Of a stretch of DNA of 64,000 nt, positions 8,168 to 16,662 are shown in pieces. Source of the stretch: JBCBGF01 sp039193455 (GTDB taxonomy: Bacteria > Pseudomonadota > Alphaproteobacteria > Rhodobacterales > Rhodobacteraceae); the NCBI GenBank assembly GCA_039193455.1, contig JBCCWO010000005.1, forward strand, positions 124,001 to 188,000, given 5' to 3'. The notes below the pieces were generated by a model. It did not search any database. It was not told the origin of the DNA and saw only the letters and a program-made list of their open reading frames with translations. The translations under genes and the position numbers were made by a program. Numbering within the stretch: the first letter of the stretch is position 1; each line of letters starts with the position of its first letter.

Positions 8168-9394
8168 ATGCCCGAACCACCCGCCTGGCACTATCAGAAA
8201 ATCACCAAGCGCATGTTCGATGCCGAGGCGGTCGATACCGTTTTCCTGGGCCGGGTTCTGACATGCGTCGGCGATGACCTGATCGAGGATGGGTTCGTTC
8301 ACATCAAAGACGGCAAGATCGCCGCGGTTGGGGCAAGGTCAGAGGCGCCCGAGGGCGTGACTGTTGTGGATACCGGCGGAAAGACCCTGATGCCCGGTAT
8401 GATGAACAGCCACGCACACCTGTCCTGGGACGGGATCCATGAGCTGAGCCAGCAAAGCATGTACGACGCGCCCGAGATCCGCGCGTACAAAGCCGCGGGC
8501 AATATGGTCAAATCGCTACGGGCGGGGATCACGCTTGTCCGCGATCTTGGTGTGCATGATGCCAACCTCTTTGCCAAACAGGCGGTGGCCCAGGGCATCT
8601 TTCCCGGCCCGCGCCTGCTGGTGTCGGGTGAGGCGATCATCCAGACCGGTGGCCATACCTACTGGGTCTGCCGCGAAGCCTCTGGCGCCGACGAAATGCG
8701 CCGCGCGGTGCGCGAACAGGTGCGCGGCGGCGCCGATCTGATCAAGATCATGGCCTGCCATGACACGCTGGAGTTTACGGACGCCGAGCTTGAGGCCGTT
8801 GTAGACGAAGCACATCGCAACGGCATTCCGATCACCGCCCACGCCACATACCACGACTGCATCAAGCGCGTGGCCGAGTTTGGTGTGGACTGCGTCGAAC
8901 ACGGCGGCTCGATGACTGATGAGACGATCCAGATCCTTCTGGACCGCAAGCTGCCCATCGTCACAACCTTCTCGGCGTTGGTCATTCAGGCGAATGAAGA
9001 CATCGCCCGCGCGTTCGGCATCCCGGAATGGAAGATCGCGGAACGCCAGAAAGCCGTGGCCGACAAGAGCCGTTTCGATGGCCTGGTGCGCGCCGCCAAA
9101 GCTGGGGTGCCCATCGTCTTTGGCACCGACGCCGGAAGCCCCGCCGTGGAACACGACCGGATCGTGCCGGAGCTGGGCTTTATGGTCGAGGTGGGCGTGT
9201 GCCCCGACAATTTCGATGCACTGCGCGCGATCACTGCGCGGGCGGCCACGCTGAACGGGTTCGGGGACACGCTTGGCACGCTTGAGGCCGGAAAGTGGGC
9301 GGACATGATCGTGGTCGACGGCAATCCCGACCAGGATCTTGCCGCATTGGAACGGGTCGAGATGACCTTCATCGATGGCAAGAGGATGCACTGA
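8168..9394 (+). CDS. Amidohydrolase-superfamily metal hydrolase (imidazolonepropionase / M38 prolidase-like)
   Basis: A 408-residue TIM-barrel amidohydrolase. It has HAH (His82, His84) after the first strand, bridging Lys193 in LIKIMA, metal His225 in ITAHAT, His245 in CVEHGG and catalytic Asp321 in FGTDAGS, which is the complete binuclear set. The C-terminal KWADMIVVDGNP is typical. Relatives hydrolyse Xaa-Pro or Xaa-Arg dipeptides, cyclic imidazolones and related amides. It lies 13 bases after the M24 gene, and its TGA overlaps the next ATG. Together with M24 and M32 genes, it supports a peptide- or imide-like substrate for the operon. Confidence 0.93.
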   Translation: MPEPPAWHYQKITKRMFDAEAVDTVFLGRVLTCVGDDLIEDGFVHIKDGKIAAVGARSEAPEGVTVVDTGGKTLMPGMMNSHAHLSWDGIHELSQQSMYDAPEIRAYKAAGNMVKSLRAGITLVRDLGVHDANLFAKQAVAQGIFPGPRLLVSGEAIIQTGGHTYWVCREASGADEMRRAVREQVRGGADLIKIMACHDTLEFTDAELEAVVDEAHRNGIPITAHATYHDCIKRVAEFGVDCVEHGGSMTDETIQILLDRKLPIVTTFSALVIQANEDIARAFGIPEWKIAERQKAVADKSRFDGLVRAAKAGVPIVFGTDAGSPAVEHDRIVPELGFMVEVGVCPDNFDALRAITARAATLNGFGDTLGTLEAGKWADMIVVDGNPDQDLAALERVEMTFIDGKRMH

Positions 9395-10578
9395 TGTCGT
9401 CACTTTTGTACGAACGCACAGCACCGCGTGTTGTCGAGGAAGACGGCGCCTTTCGGACCAAGATGCTGGGCATTGCGGCCGGGCGCGACGACGTGATCGC
9501 GCTTGGGCGTGGCGACCCGGATTTTCATACGCCGAAACACATCGCCGAGGCTGCGAAAGCGGCAATCGACGCCAACGCGCACCACTATACCGGCCCAACC
9601 GGACTACCCGAGTTGCGCGCAGCGATCGCCGACCATCTGCGAAGCGCCTATGATCTGGACTACAGCGCAGACGAAGTCGTCGTCACCGCTGGCGTGCAGG
9701 AAAGCATCATGCTGACCATGCTCGCCCTGTGCAGGCCGGGCGACGAGGTTCTGATCACCTCGCCGCGCTTCACCACCTATGACACAGCCGTGCACCTGTG
9801 CGGCGGCACACCGATCCCGGTTCCGACGTTCGAGAAGGACGACTTCGCCCTCGATATTGCAGAGATTGAGGCGCGGATCACCGAAAAAACGCGGATGTTC
9901 GTGCTGGTCTCACCGAACAACCCAACCGGCGCGGTGACCCCGCCCGAGGGCATTCGCAAGATCGCGGAGCTTGCCTGCAAGCATGACATCCTCGTGGTGT
10001 CGGATGAGATCTATGCCAACCTGATCTACCCGCCTCACGCGCACCTGTCCTGTGCCAGCCTGCCGGGCATGAAAGAGCGCACGATCACCTTGAACGGATT
10101 TTCCAAGACCTATGCCATGACGGGCTGGCGCGTCGGCTATCTGGCGGCGCCAGAAGACTTTGTCGAGAAACTCGTCGAGACGCGCCACACGCAATCGATC
10201 AACACCTGCACCGTCTCTCAACACGCTGCATTGGCGGCGCTGACCGGTCCGCAGGACGCGCTTCAGGCGATGAACGCGGCCTATGCCGAACGTCGTGCCT
10301 ATCTGATGACTGCGCTGACAGATGCGGGCTTTACTTACGGCGCCCCGGGCGGTGCATTCTACATCTACACCAACATCTCGGCGACCGGGATGAAGGCCAC
10401 CGATTTCTGCGAGACGCTTCTGCGCGAAACCGGTGTCATGGTCTTTCCCGGTGATATGTTCGGCGAACCGGACAGCCAGCACATCCGAATTTCCTACCTC
10501 CAGCCGCTGCCGCTGATCAAAGAGGCCATGGAGCGGATCAAGCGGTTCGCGAGCGCGCACAAAGGCGTCCCCGCATGA
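9394..10578 (+). CDS. Pyridoxal-phosphate aminotransferase, class I/II (second copy)
   Basis: A 394-residue fold-type I aminotransferase with SPNNPTG (173-179), SDEIY (203-207) and PLP lysine K238 in NGFSKTYAMTGWRVGY. ATG 9394 shares one base with the amidohydrolase stop; an in-frame upstream extension from 9295 is a shadow of that gene. It is a paralogue of the enzyme encoded on the opposite strand at 1180-2376, with active-site blocks nearly identical but N- and C-terminal thirds diverged, so the two probably differ in substrate or stereochemical preference. Its end overlaps the start of the barrel-protein gene by four bases. Confidence 0.93.
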   Translation: MSSLLYERTAPRVVEEDGAFRTKMLGIAAGRDDVIALGRGDPDFHTPKHIAEAAKAAIDANAHHYTGPTGLPELRAAIADHLRSAYDLDYSADEVVVTAGVQESIMLTMLALCRPGDEVLITSPRFTTYDTAVHLCGGTPIPVPTFEKDDFALDIAEIEARITEKTRMFVLVSPNNPTGAVTPPEGIRKIAELACKHDILVVSDEIYANLIYPPHAHLSCASLPGMKERTITLNGFSKTYAMTGWRVGYLAAPEDFVEKLVETRHTQSINTCTVSQHAALAALTGPQDALQAMNAAYAERRAYLMTALTDAGFTYGAPGGAFYIYTNISATGMKATDFCETLLRETGVMVFPGDMFGEPDSQHIRISYLQPLPLIKEAMERIKRFASAHKGVPA

Positions 10579-12005
10579 GCGCCGCCAGCCCCGACCCCGC
10601 AGAGAAATTCGTCGGCATCCAGGTCAGCCCGATCAGCTTTATCGATGAAGGGGTCGATACCGTTCTCGACACCCTGAAGGACCGGGTGGGCGTGAATGTG
10701 CTTATGCTCGGCACCGTCAGCTGGCTTGGCCTGAAGACCGGGCGCAGCATCTCGCACGAACTGGACGGGTGGCCCGACCACGGCGTGCCCGAGCCCTTCA
10801 CGATGAAGGGTGGTGCATATTTTGAGCCCGATCCGCGCTATTACAGCAAGACGCACATCAAAGAGTTCCGCGCCCAGGACGAAGAGATGGCGGGGATCGA
10901 CATCCTTGATCTCGTCATTCCAGAGGCACGCAAGCGCGGTATGAAGGTGTTCCCGGAACTGATGGAGCCGTTCTTCAAGTATGCCGGGCACGGGTCAGCC
11001 AGCGCCGTCGATATTCCCAACCTTGCCAGTTGCATGGAGATCGACTGTTTCGGGCGGCGCAAGGACGAGCCATCGACATCCAATCCCGACTACCGCAACT
11101 GGATGCACGCGATTGTCGAAGATCAGGTCCGCAATTACGACATCGACGGGCTGATGTGGTGTAACGAGCGGAACTCACCCCTGGATCAAATGATGCAGGG
11201 TCAGGCGCCCGGCGACTTCTCGGAACCCGCCCGCGCGGAAGCGCTTGCACGCGGCATCGATGTCGAAGCCTGCAGACGCGCCTGTATCGCGATGTACGAC
11301 TTCATGCAGGCCGCGCGCAACGGCGACAGCTTCGATGACGGCGCGTTTCTTACGTTCCTGCGCACCCTGCTTGAGCATCCCGAAGTGCTGATCTGGGAGA
11401 GGTTCTGGCTAGAGCGTAACAAGGATCTCGACCGCGAGCTTTATGGCCTTGTCAAATGGTGCAAACCCTCCCTGCCCTTTGGCCTGAACGTGTGGAACCG
11501 CAACCACTTCAACATCTTCCGCCGCGCCCAATGGCCCTGGCATGAGCAAACGATGTATGCCGACTGGGTTAAGCCCATCACCTACCAGCATCAGTCGGGG
11601 GAGATCTGGCACAAAGAGTTTGGCTTCTTTCACCAGACCATCCTGCGCGACTTTGAACCTGCCCAGGCGATGGCCGTCATGGACGCGGTGCTGGGCATCG
11701 GCGGCGCCCCGTTCGAGCGCGTTGTTCAGGAAGGTCTCGACCCCGACACTTATGTCTACCGCCAGTGCGCTGATGCGTTGCGCGGCGTCCACGGCAAAGC
11801 AAAGGTGTACATGGGTCTGGGGATCGACGCACCGCGCGTCCGTGCCGACCAGGCCGTTTGCACGCCGGACATCGCGTATCGGTCGGTCATGGCGACCTAC
11901 CGTGCGGGCGGCCACGGCGTTGTCCTGTCGCCGAACTATGCCTCGATGAAACTAACAAACCTTGATGGCGTGGCGCAGGCCCTAACGGAGCTGGGATTGA
12001 AATGA
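10575..12005 (+). CDS. Glycoside-hydrolase-like (beta/alpha)8-barrel protein of unassigned family
   Basis: A 476-residue cytoplasmic-looking protein without a signal peptide. The alternating pattern of hydrophobic strands and helices and the blocks VGVNVLMLGTVSW, ARKRGMKVFPELMEP, NYDIDGLMWCNERNSP and PFGLNVWNRNHFN recall hypothetical GH-like barrel families, in which residues at strand ends (for example Glu in CNERN) act as acid/base. I cannot assign a defined CAZy family. It is unusual that such a protein is translationally coupled (ATGA overlaps on both sides) to an aminotransferase and a cyclic amidohydrolase. It may act on a glycosylated or sugar-like substrate, or the barrel may have been recruited for another reaction. 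Confidence 0.65.
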   Translation: MSAASPDPAEKFVGIQVSPISFIDEGVDTVLDTLKDRVGVNVLMLGTVSWLGLKTGRSISHELDGWPDHGVPEPFTMKGGAYFEPDPRYYSKTHIKEFRAQDEEMAGIDILDLVIPEARKRGMKVFPELMEPFFKYAGHGSASAVDIPNLASCMEIDCFGRRKDEPSTSNPDYRNWMHAIVEDQVRNYDIDGLMWCNERNSPLDQMMQGQAPGDFSEPARAEALARGIDVEACRRACIAMYDFMQAARNGDSFDDGAFLTFLRTLLEHPEVLIWERFWLERNKDLDRELYGLVKWCKPSLPFGLNVWNRNHFNIFRRAQWPWHEQTMYADWVKPITYQHQSGEIWHKEFGFFHQTILRDFEPAQAMAVMDAVLGIGGAPFERVVQEGLDPDTYVYRQCADALRGVHGKAKVYMGLGIDAPRVRADQAVCTPDIAYRSVMATYRAGGHGVVLSPNYASMKLTNLDGVAQALTELGLK

Positions 12006-13396
12006 GCATGCTTGATACGTGCATCTTGGGCGGCGAGGTTCTGTTGCCCCATGGCGTGGCCGCTGTCGATCTTGGCATCAAGGATGGAGCCATCGCGGGC
12101 ATCTACGCGCCGGGAACGGCGCCCGAAGCACACGAAACGATCGATGCCAGCGGCAAGACCGTCCTTCCCGGGATTGTCGACATCCATTTCCACGTCCGCG
12201 CCCCGGCCTACCCCGAGCGTGGGACGGTGCAGTCCGAAACACGGGCTGCGGCTGCCGGTGGGGTGACCACGATATTTGAGATGCCGATCTCAAAACCCTG
12301 TTGCTCAACGCCGGAAGAGCTTGAACGCCGCCGCGACCACTTTCTTGAGAATGCGGTTGTCGACTTTGCGCTTTATGCAGCACCGGGTGACCTGACCGAG
12401 GCCAGCCGCGACAGAATGGTCGCACTGGGTTGCATTGCCTGGAAGATTTTCACGATCGAGGCGCCGCCGGGCCGCGACGACGAATTCGATGGTCTGGCCT
12501 TCCCCGAAGAGTCCGACCAGATGCGGGCCCTGGAGCTTTTGGCTCCGACCGGTCTGCCCGTTGTCGTCCATGCCGAAAGCGCGTCCTTGCTTCGGCATTT
12601 CGCGGCTGCGGCCAAGGCGCTCGACCCGGCTGATGCAGCGACCCACAACCTGTCGCGCCCCGCGATCTGTGAGGCGGTGGCTGTTGCCAAGCTGTTGGCG
12701 ATGAACGTCACGGCGGCGGCCAAGCTGCACATCGCGCATGTGACCTCGGTCGAAACCGTCGACGTGATCCGCGCCATGCACGGCACCTCCGGTTTCAGCG
12801 CCGAAACCTGCCCGCAATACCTGTTCACCACTGAGACCGACGTCGCGCGGGCGGGGGTTTACGGCAAGGTCAATCCGCCCATTCGCTTCAAGAAGGATCA
12901 GGATGCGCTGTGGCAGGCGATTGCAGATGGCGTGATCGACTATGTCACCACCGATCACGCCCCCTTCTCAAAAGCCGAGAAGGCAGCCGCCGAAGGCAAC
13001 TTTCCCGCCGCACCGCCGGGCAGTCCGGGGATCGAGGTGATCCTTCCTGCGATGCTCGATGCCGTGTCCCAGGGACGTTTGAGCCTAAAGCAAGCCCACG
13101 ACCTGATCTGCGCCAACGGGGCAAAGCGCTATGGCATCTATCCGTGGAAGGGTGCCTTTGCGCCGGGCAGTTGCGCGGATGTCGCGATCGTCGATCTTGC
13201 GGGTGAGACCGTGATCTCGAAGGACACCCTGCACACCCACGCACGGGATGTGGCGCATCTTTATGAAGGGCGGCGGTTCAAAGGAAAGGTGTGCCAAACC
13301 CTGCTGGCGGGCCGCACCGTGTTCAAGGACGGCGAGGTGACCGGTCAGCCGGGTGCAGGCCGCTACATCACGCCAACCTCCCCGCCCGGAGTTTAG
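12002..13396 (+). CDS. Cyclic amidohydrolase (dihydroorotase / allantoinase / hydantoinase type)
   Basis: A 464-residue amidohydrolase of the DHOase-like branch. It has the HFH pair (His62, His64) in DIHFHVRAP, candidate carbamylated Lys148 in AWKIF, His190 in VVHAES, His246 in LHIAHVTS and Asp318 in TTDHAPFS. Members open dihydroorotate, allantoin, hydantoin or dihydropyrimidine rings with a binuclear metal centre. It ends the plus-strand operon and starts within the stop of the preceding gene. The 3' end overlaps the convergent permease gene by four bases. Allantoinase, hydantoinase or an undescribed imidase are all possible; the setting argues against a role in pyrimidine synthesis. Confidence 0.9.
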   Translation: MSMLDTCILGGEVLLPHGVAAVDLGIKDGAIAGIYAPGTAPEAHETIDASGKTVLPGIVDIHFHVRAPAYPERGTVQSETRAAAAGGVTTIFEMPISKPCCSTPEELERRRDHFLENAVVDFALYAAPGDLTEASRDRMVALGCIAWKIFTIEAPPGRDDEFDGLAFPEESDQMRALELLAPTGLPVVVHAESASLLRHFAAAAKALDPADAATHNLSRPAICEAVAVAKLLAMNVTAAAKLHIAHVTSVETVDVIRAMHGTSGFSAETCPQYLFTTETDVARAGVYGKVNPPIRFKKDQDALWQAIADGVIDYVTTDHAPFSKAEKAAAEGNFPAAPPGSPGIEVILPAMLDAVSQGRLSLKQAHDLICANGAKRYGIYPWKGAFAPGSCADVAIVDLAGETVISKDTLHTHARDVAHLYEGRRFKGKVCQTLLAGRTVFKDGEVTGQPGAGRYITPTSPPGV

Positions 13397-14325
13397 TGGT
13401 TTTCCTTTAGACGCGGATCGAGGAAATCCCGCAGCCAGTCCCCGATGATGTTGAAGGCCAGGACCGTGAACACGATGGCCAGCCCAGGGAACACCGCCAT
13501 CCACCACTTGTTTGAAAACAGGTGATCGCGGCTTTCCGACAGCATGCTGCCCCAGGTCGGCACATCCGGTGGCACTCCAAGCCCCAGGAAGGACAACGCC
13601 GCCTCGGACAGGATCACGCTGGCCACGTTGAACGATGCGATCACGGTGAGCGGCGCCATGATGTTGGGCAGGATTGTCCGGAACAGGATCGACACGGTGC
13701 GATCGCCCATCGCACGCGCCGCCTCGACATACTCCTTCTCGCGTAGCGCCAGCGTCTGCGCCCGCACGATCCGCGCATAGGTCACCCATTGACCGATCCC
13801 AAGGACAAGGATCATGTTGACAAGTCCGGGCCCCAGCACGACCAGGAACATGATCGCCAAGAGAATAAAGGGGAAAGCCAGCTGGATATCGCCAAGGCGC
13901 ATGATCACGTCGTCAACCCACCCGCCGAAATAACCGGAGACGAGGCCCAGCACCGTCCCCAAGACGCCGCCGACGACGATCGCGGTGACACCAACCAACA
14001 GCGACACGCGCGCGCCGTACAAAAGACGGCTCAACACATCGCGGCCCAGTTGGTCAGAGCCCAGCCAATAGGTCAGGTCCCCCGCACCCGGTTCTCCGGG
14101 CTCAAGCAACCGCATCATGATGTTCTGACGGTTCGGATCGAACGGCGCGAGCCACGGGCCAAAGATCGCCACGAACGTCACGATGATCAGGATCCCCATG
14201 CCAAGCAGAGCCCAGCGGCTGGCCACCATGCTTTGAAACGCCCGCCGCAACTCTTTGCGCCGGTGCGAGACGGGCGCAGATTGCCGCTCTGCGTCGATGT
14301 CTCCTGGATACGGGCTGTCCGTCAT
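13393..14325 (-). CDS. Peptide/nickel-type ABC importer permease (DppC-like), system 1
   Basis: A 310-residue inner-membrane protein of the DppC/OppC type: a cytoplasmic N-terminal tail, a first membrane segment (about 35-57) and five more after residue 100. The EAA loop for ATPase contact lies around EYVEAARAMGDRTVSILFRTI. It pairs with the DppB-like permease encoded just upstream (11-base gap). The matching ATPases are encoded divergently beyond 15628 and a family 5 binding protein at 18724, so the importer is split over two strands. Likely substrates are short peptides or peptide-like compounds processed by the neighbouring hydrolases. Confidence 0.92.
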   Translation of the reverse strand: MTDSPYPGDIDAERQSAPVSHRRKELRRAFQSMVASRWALLGMGILIIVTFVAIFGPWLAPFDPNRQNIMMRLLEPGEPGAGDLTYWLGSDQLGRDVLSRLLYGARVSLLVGVTAIVVGGVLGTVLGLVSGYFGGWVDDVIMRLGDIQLAFPFILLAIMFLVVLGPGLVNMILVLGIGQWVTYARIVRAQTLALREKEYVEAARAMGDRTVSILFRTILPNIMAPLTVIASFNVASVILSEAALSFLGLGVPPDVPTWGSMLSESRDHLFSNKWWMAVFPGLAIVFTVLAFNIIGDWLRDFLDPRLKENH

Positions 14326-14336
14326 TCGGCGTGCCT

Positions 14337-15311
14337 CTAGAGTTTCACGCGAGGATCCAGCCTCGCATAGATCAGGTCGACGATCAGGTTCAGCGCGATG
14401 AAAATCACGGCGATCAGGATCACCGACGCCTGCACCACGGGGATGTCGCGCTGGTTGATCGCGTTGAAGACAAGCCGCCCGATGCCGGGGTAGGAAAAGA
14501 CGGTCTCGACCACCACGACACCGCCCAAGAGAAACCCGAACTCAAGCCCGATCATCGTGACCACGGGCAACCACGCATTGCGCAGCGCATGGTGCAGGAT
14601 CACGCGGGTCTCTGAGATGCCCTTGGACCGCGCCGTGCGCACATAGTCCTGTTGCAGCACCTCCAGCATCGAAGACCGCACCAAGCGCGCATTGCGCGCC
14701 AGCGTGTAGGTGCCCACCGCCAGGGCCGGCATAATCATATAGTGGATCGAGCGCGGCAGGTTGGTAAACGCCGTCTCAAAATCACCGGCGAACAGCGGAT
14801 CCAGAAACGGCACATGGCCGGAAATGGGAAACCACCGCAGGTAGAGGCCAAAGACCATGATCATCATGATCCCCATCCAAAAGTTGGGGATCGACTGGCC
14901 AAGCATCGCAAAGGTCATGATCCCGCCATCCGCGGGCTTGCCCCGACGCAGGGCCGCATAGATGCCAAGCGGGATCGACAGGGCGATGGCAAGAACCAGG
15001 GAAAAAATCGTCAACTCGATGGTGGCAGGCATCGCTTCCAGCACGACCTGCATCGCGGGCTGGCGATAGCTGAGCGAGTTGCCGAAATCACCCTGCAGCG
15101 CGTTCCACACATAGCTCAGGTATTGCACGTGCAGCGGGCGGTCGAACCCCAGCATCTCGCGCGCGCGCTGAATTTCTTCGGTCGTCGCGTTTTCTGAGAC
15201 GAACAGATACGTGGGATCGCCACCAATCTGCAAAGCGACAAAGCTGATCAGCGTCACACCGATCAGGACGATTATACTTTGCAGCAGGCGTCTGACGACA
15301 TAGGTCCCCAT
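14337..15311 (-). CDS. Peptide/nickel-type ABC importer permease (DppB-like), system 1
   Basis: A 324-residue permease with the DppB/OppB hallmarks: N-terminal TYVVRRLLQSIIVLIGV membrane helix, a periplasmic loop with GDPTYLFVSENAT, QGDFGNSLSYRQP, and the EAA loop DYVRTARSKGISETRVILHH. The C-terminus ends with the family pattern DLIYARLDPRVKL. It is the first gene of a two-gene minus-strand operon with the DppC-like permease. It faces the ATPase genes across a 316-base region that holds a candidate GntR operator. No strong ribosome-binding site is visible before ATG 15311. Confidence 0.92.
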   Translation of the reverse strand: MGTYVVRRLLQSIIVLIGVTLISFVALQIGGDPTYLFVSENATTEEIQRAREMLGFDRPLHVQYLSYVWNALQGDFGNSLSYRQPAMQVVLEAMPATIELTIFSLVLAIALSIPLGIYAALRRGKPADGGIMTFAMLGQSIPNFWMGIMMIMVFGLYLRWFPISGHVPFLDPLFAGDFETAFTNLPRSIHYMIMPALAVGTYTLARNARLVRSSMLEVLQQDYVRTARSKGISETRVILHHALRNAWLPVVTMIGLEFGFLLGGVVVVETVFSYPGIGRLVFNAINQRDIPVVQASVILIAVIFIALNLIVDLIYARLDPRVKL

Positions 15312-15627
15312 CAGCGGCCATCACCATACGTGACGCAGCTTTTGCCCAAACGATCCGCACGGACGCTCGATTTTTTACCGGGCACCCCCATGATCAAGAG
15401 AACCGCACCGGGATTTGGGTGAGCGGTTGACAACCCATTAACAGTTCTCCCAAGTTGTGAGTCAGATTGTCGACAGTAAGACAAGTCAACCATGGGCTGG
15501 CCAAGGGCGTCAAGCGCGTAGGACGCAGCTAGGGCGCGTAAGATGCAAATGCCCGGCGACGGCGGTGCAAAAAGGATCTTGTGATGATTTTCACTGCAGT
15601 CGTGCAACAGCAACTGGCCGTTCATCT
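15312..15627. other. Divergent regulatory region between permease and ATPase genes of ABC system 1
   Basis: It carries the operator-like palindrome at 15466-15477, a second short inverted repeat GGTTGACAACC (15425-15435) and a possible 15-codon leader reading frame (15584-15631). No ordinary gene fits here; the open frames crossing it lack ribosome-binding sites and protein-like composition. Confidence 0.65.
15466..15477. promoter_or_regulatory. Candidate GntR/FCD operator, site 2
   Basis: ATTGTCGACAGT, containing the perfect palindromic core TGTCGACA. It sits midway between the divergent permease and ATPase genes and matches the sites at 4058, 17721 and 50064. Confidence 0.55.
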
Positions 15628-15631
15628 ATGA
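15584..15631 (+). CDS. Possible 15-codon leader peptide, coupled to the ATPase gene
   Basis: ATG 15584 begins a 15-residue frame (MIFTAVVQQQLAVHL) preceded at normal spacing by AAAGGATC, the only good ribosome-binding site near here. Its TGA overlaps the ATG of the ABC ATPase gene (ATGA at 15628). The ATPase start itself has no visible Shine-Dalgarno sequence, so ribosomes may reach it by translating this leader. The run of three Gln codons is notable. It could be a true coupled leader or an accident; conservation in relatives would decide. Confidence 0.35.
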   Translation: MIFTAVVQQQLAVHL

Positions 15632-16662
15632 CAGCCACGCCGGGCGCCACCACCGAAAAGCTGTTGCAGGTCCGTGACCTGCAGACAAGCTTTGATCTGA
15701 CCAAGACACTCTCCGTTCAGGCCGTCGATGGCGTCAGCTTTGATGTCCATGCGGGCGAGACCCTGGCAATTGTCGGCGAAAGCGGGTCGGGAAAATCGGT
15801 CACCAGCCTGTCGATCATGGGGCTCTTGCCGAAAGACAATGGCCGGATCACCGGTGGCAGCATTACCCTTATGGGACGCGACATTACCCACCTGCCGGAC
15901 GCCGAAATGCGCGACATCCGGGGCCGCGACATCGGCATGATCTTTCAGGAACCGATGACCAGCCTCAATCCGGTTCACACCGTTGGGCAGCAGATTGCCG
16001 AGATGGTGGTTCGCCATCGCGCGGTCCGCAAGTCCAAGGCCCGCGCGCGTGCTATCGAGATGTTGGACCTGGTCGGCATCCCCGAACCGCACCGCCGCGT
16101 TGACGCCTACCCGCATGAGATGTCCGGCGGCATGCGGCAGCGTGCGATGATCGCCATGGCCTTGGCCTGCGAGCCGCGCATCCTGATCGCCGACGAACCC
16201 ACCACGGCGCTGGATGTCACGATCCAGGCGCAAATGCTCGAGCTGATGCAGGGGCTTCAGGACAAGTTGGGCATGGCGATGATCTTCATCACGCACGATC
16301 TGGGCGTGGTGGCCGAAATCGCGGATCGGGTCGTCGTCATGTACGCCGCGCAAGTCATTGAAACGGCGGATGTGGGTGAGATCTTTGGCAACCCGCGAAT
16401 GCCCTATACGGCTGGTCTCATGAACTCGATACCCCGTCTCGGCGCCTCGCGTCGGCAAGAGCGGCTCGAGGTTATTCCCGGCACGGTGCCTGCGCTGACG
16501 GCCCTGCCGACAGGCTGCCGCTTTCACCCGAGGTGTTCATTTGCCGCTGAGGTCTGTGTCCGCGCCGCGCCAACACTCGAAGATGGCGGCGACGGGCACA
16601 TGATCCGCTGCGCCCGCTGGCGCGAGCTTGATCTTGCCATGCCGCAACAGGAGGCGTCGTAA
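15628..16662 (+). CDS. Peptide-type ABC importer ATPase (DppD-like), system 1
   Basis: A 344-residue ATPase with Walker A GESGSGKSV, Q-loop MIFQEPMTSLNP, signature MSGGMRQRAMIA, Walker B ILIADEPTTALD and H-loop ITHDLG. The C-terminal extension CRFHPRCSFAAEVC is the oligopeptide-transporter domain. The start ATG 15628 is chosen because the protein aligns from there; the open frame extends upstream to 15457 through non-protein-like sequence. Its stop overlaps the ATG of the second ATPase gene by one base. It powers import together with the permeases encoded on the opposite strand. Confidence 0.92.
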   Translation: MTATPGATTEKLLQVRDLQTSFDLTKTLSVQAVDGVSFDVHAGETLAIVGESGSGKSVTSLSIMGLLPKDNGRITGGSITLMGRDITHLPDAEMRDIRGRDIGMIFQEPMTSLNPVHTVGQQIAEMVVRHRAVRKSKARARAIEMLDLVGIPEPHRRVDAYPHEMSGGMRQRAMIAMALACEPRILIADEPTTALDVTIQAQMLELMQGLQDKLGMAMIFITHDLGVVAEIADRVVVMYAAQVIETADVGEIFGNPRMPYTAGLMNSIPRLGASRRQERLEVIPGTVPALTALPTGCRFHPRCSFAAEVCVRAAPTLEDGGDGHMIRCARWRELDLAMPQQEAS

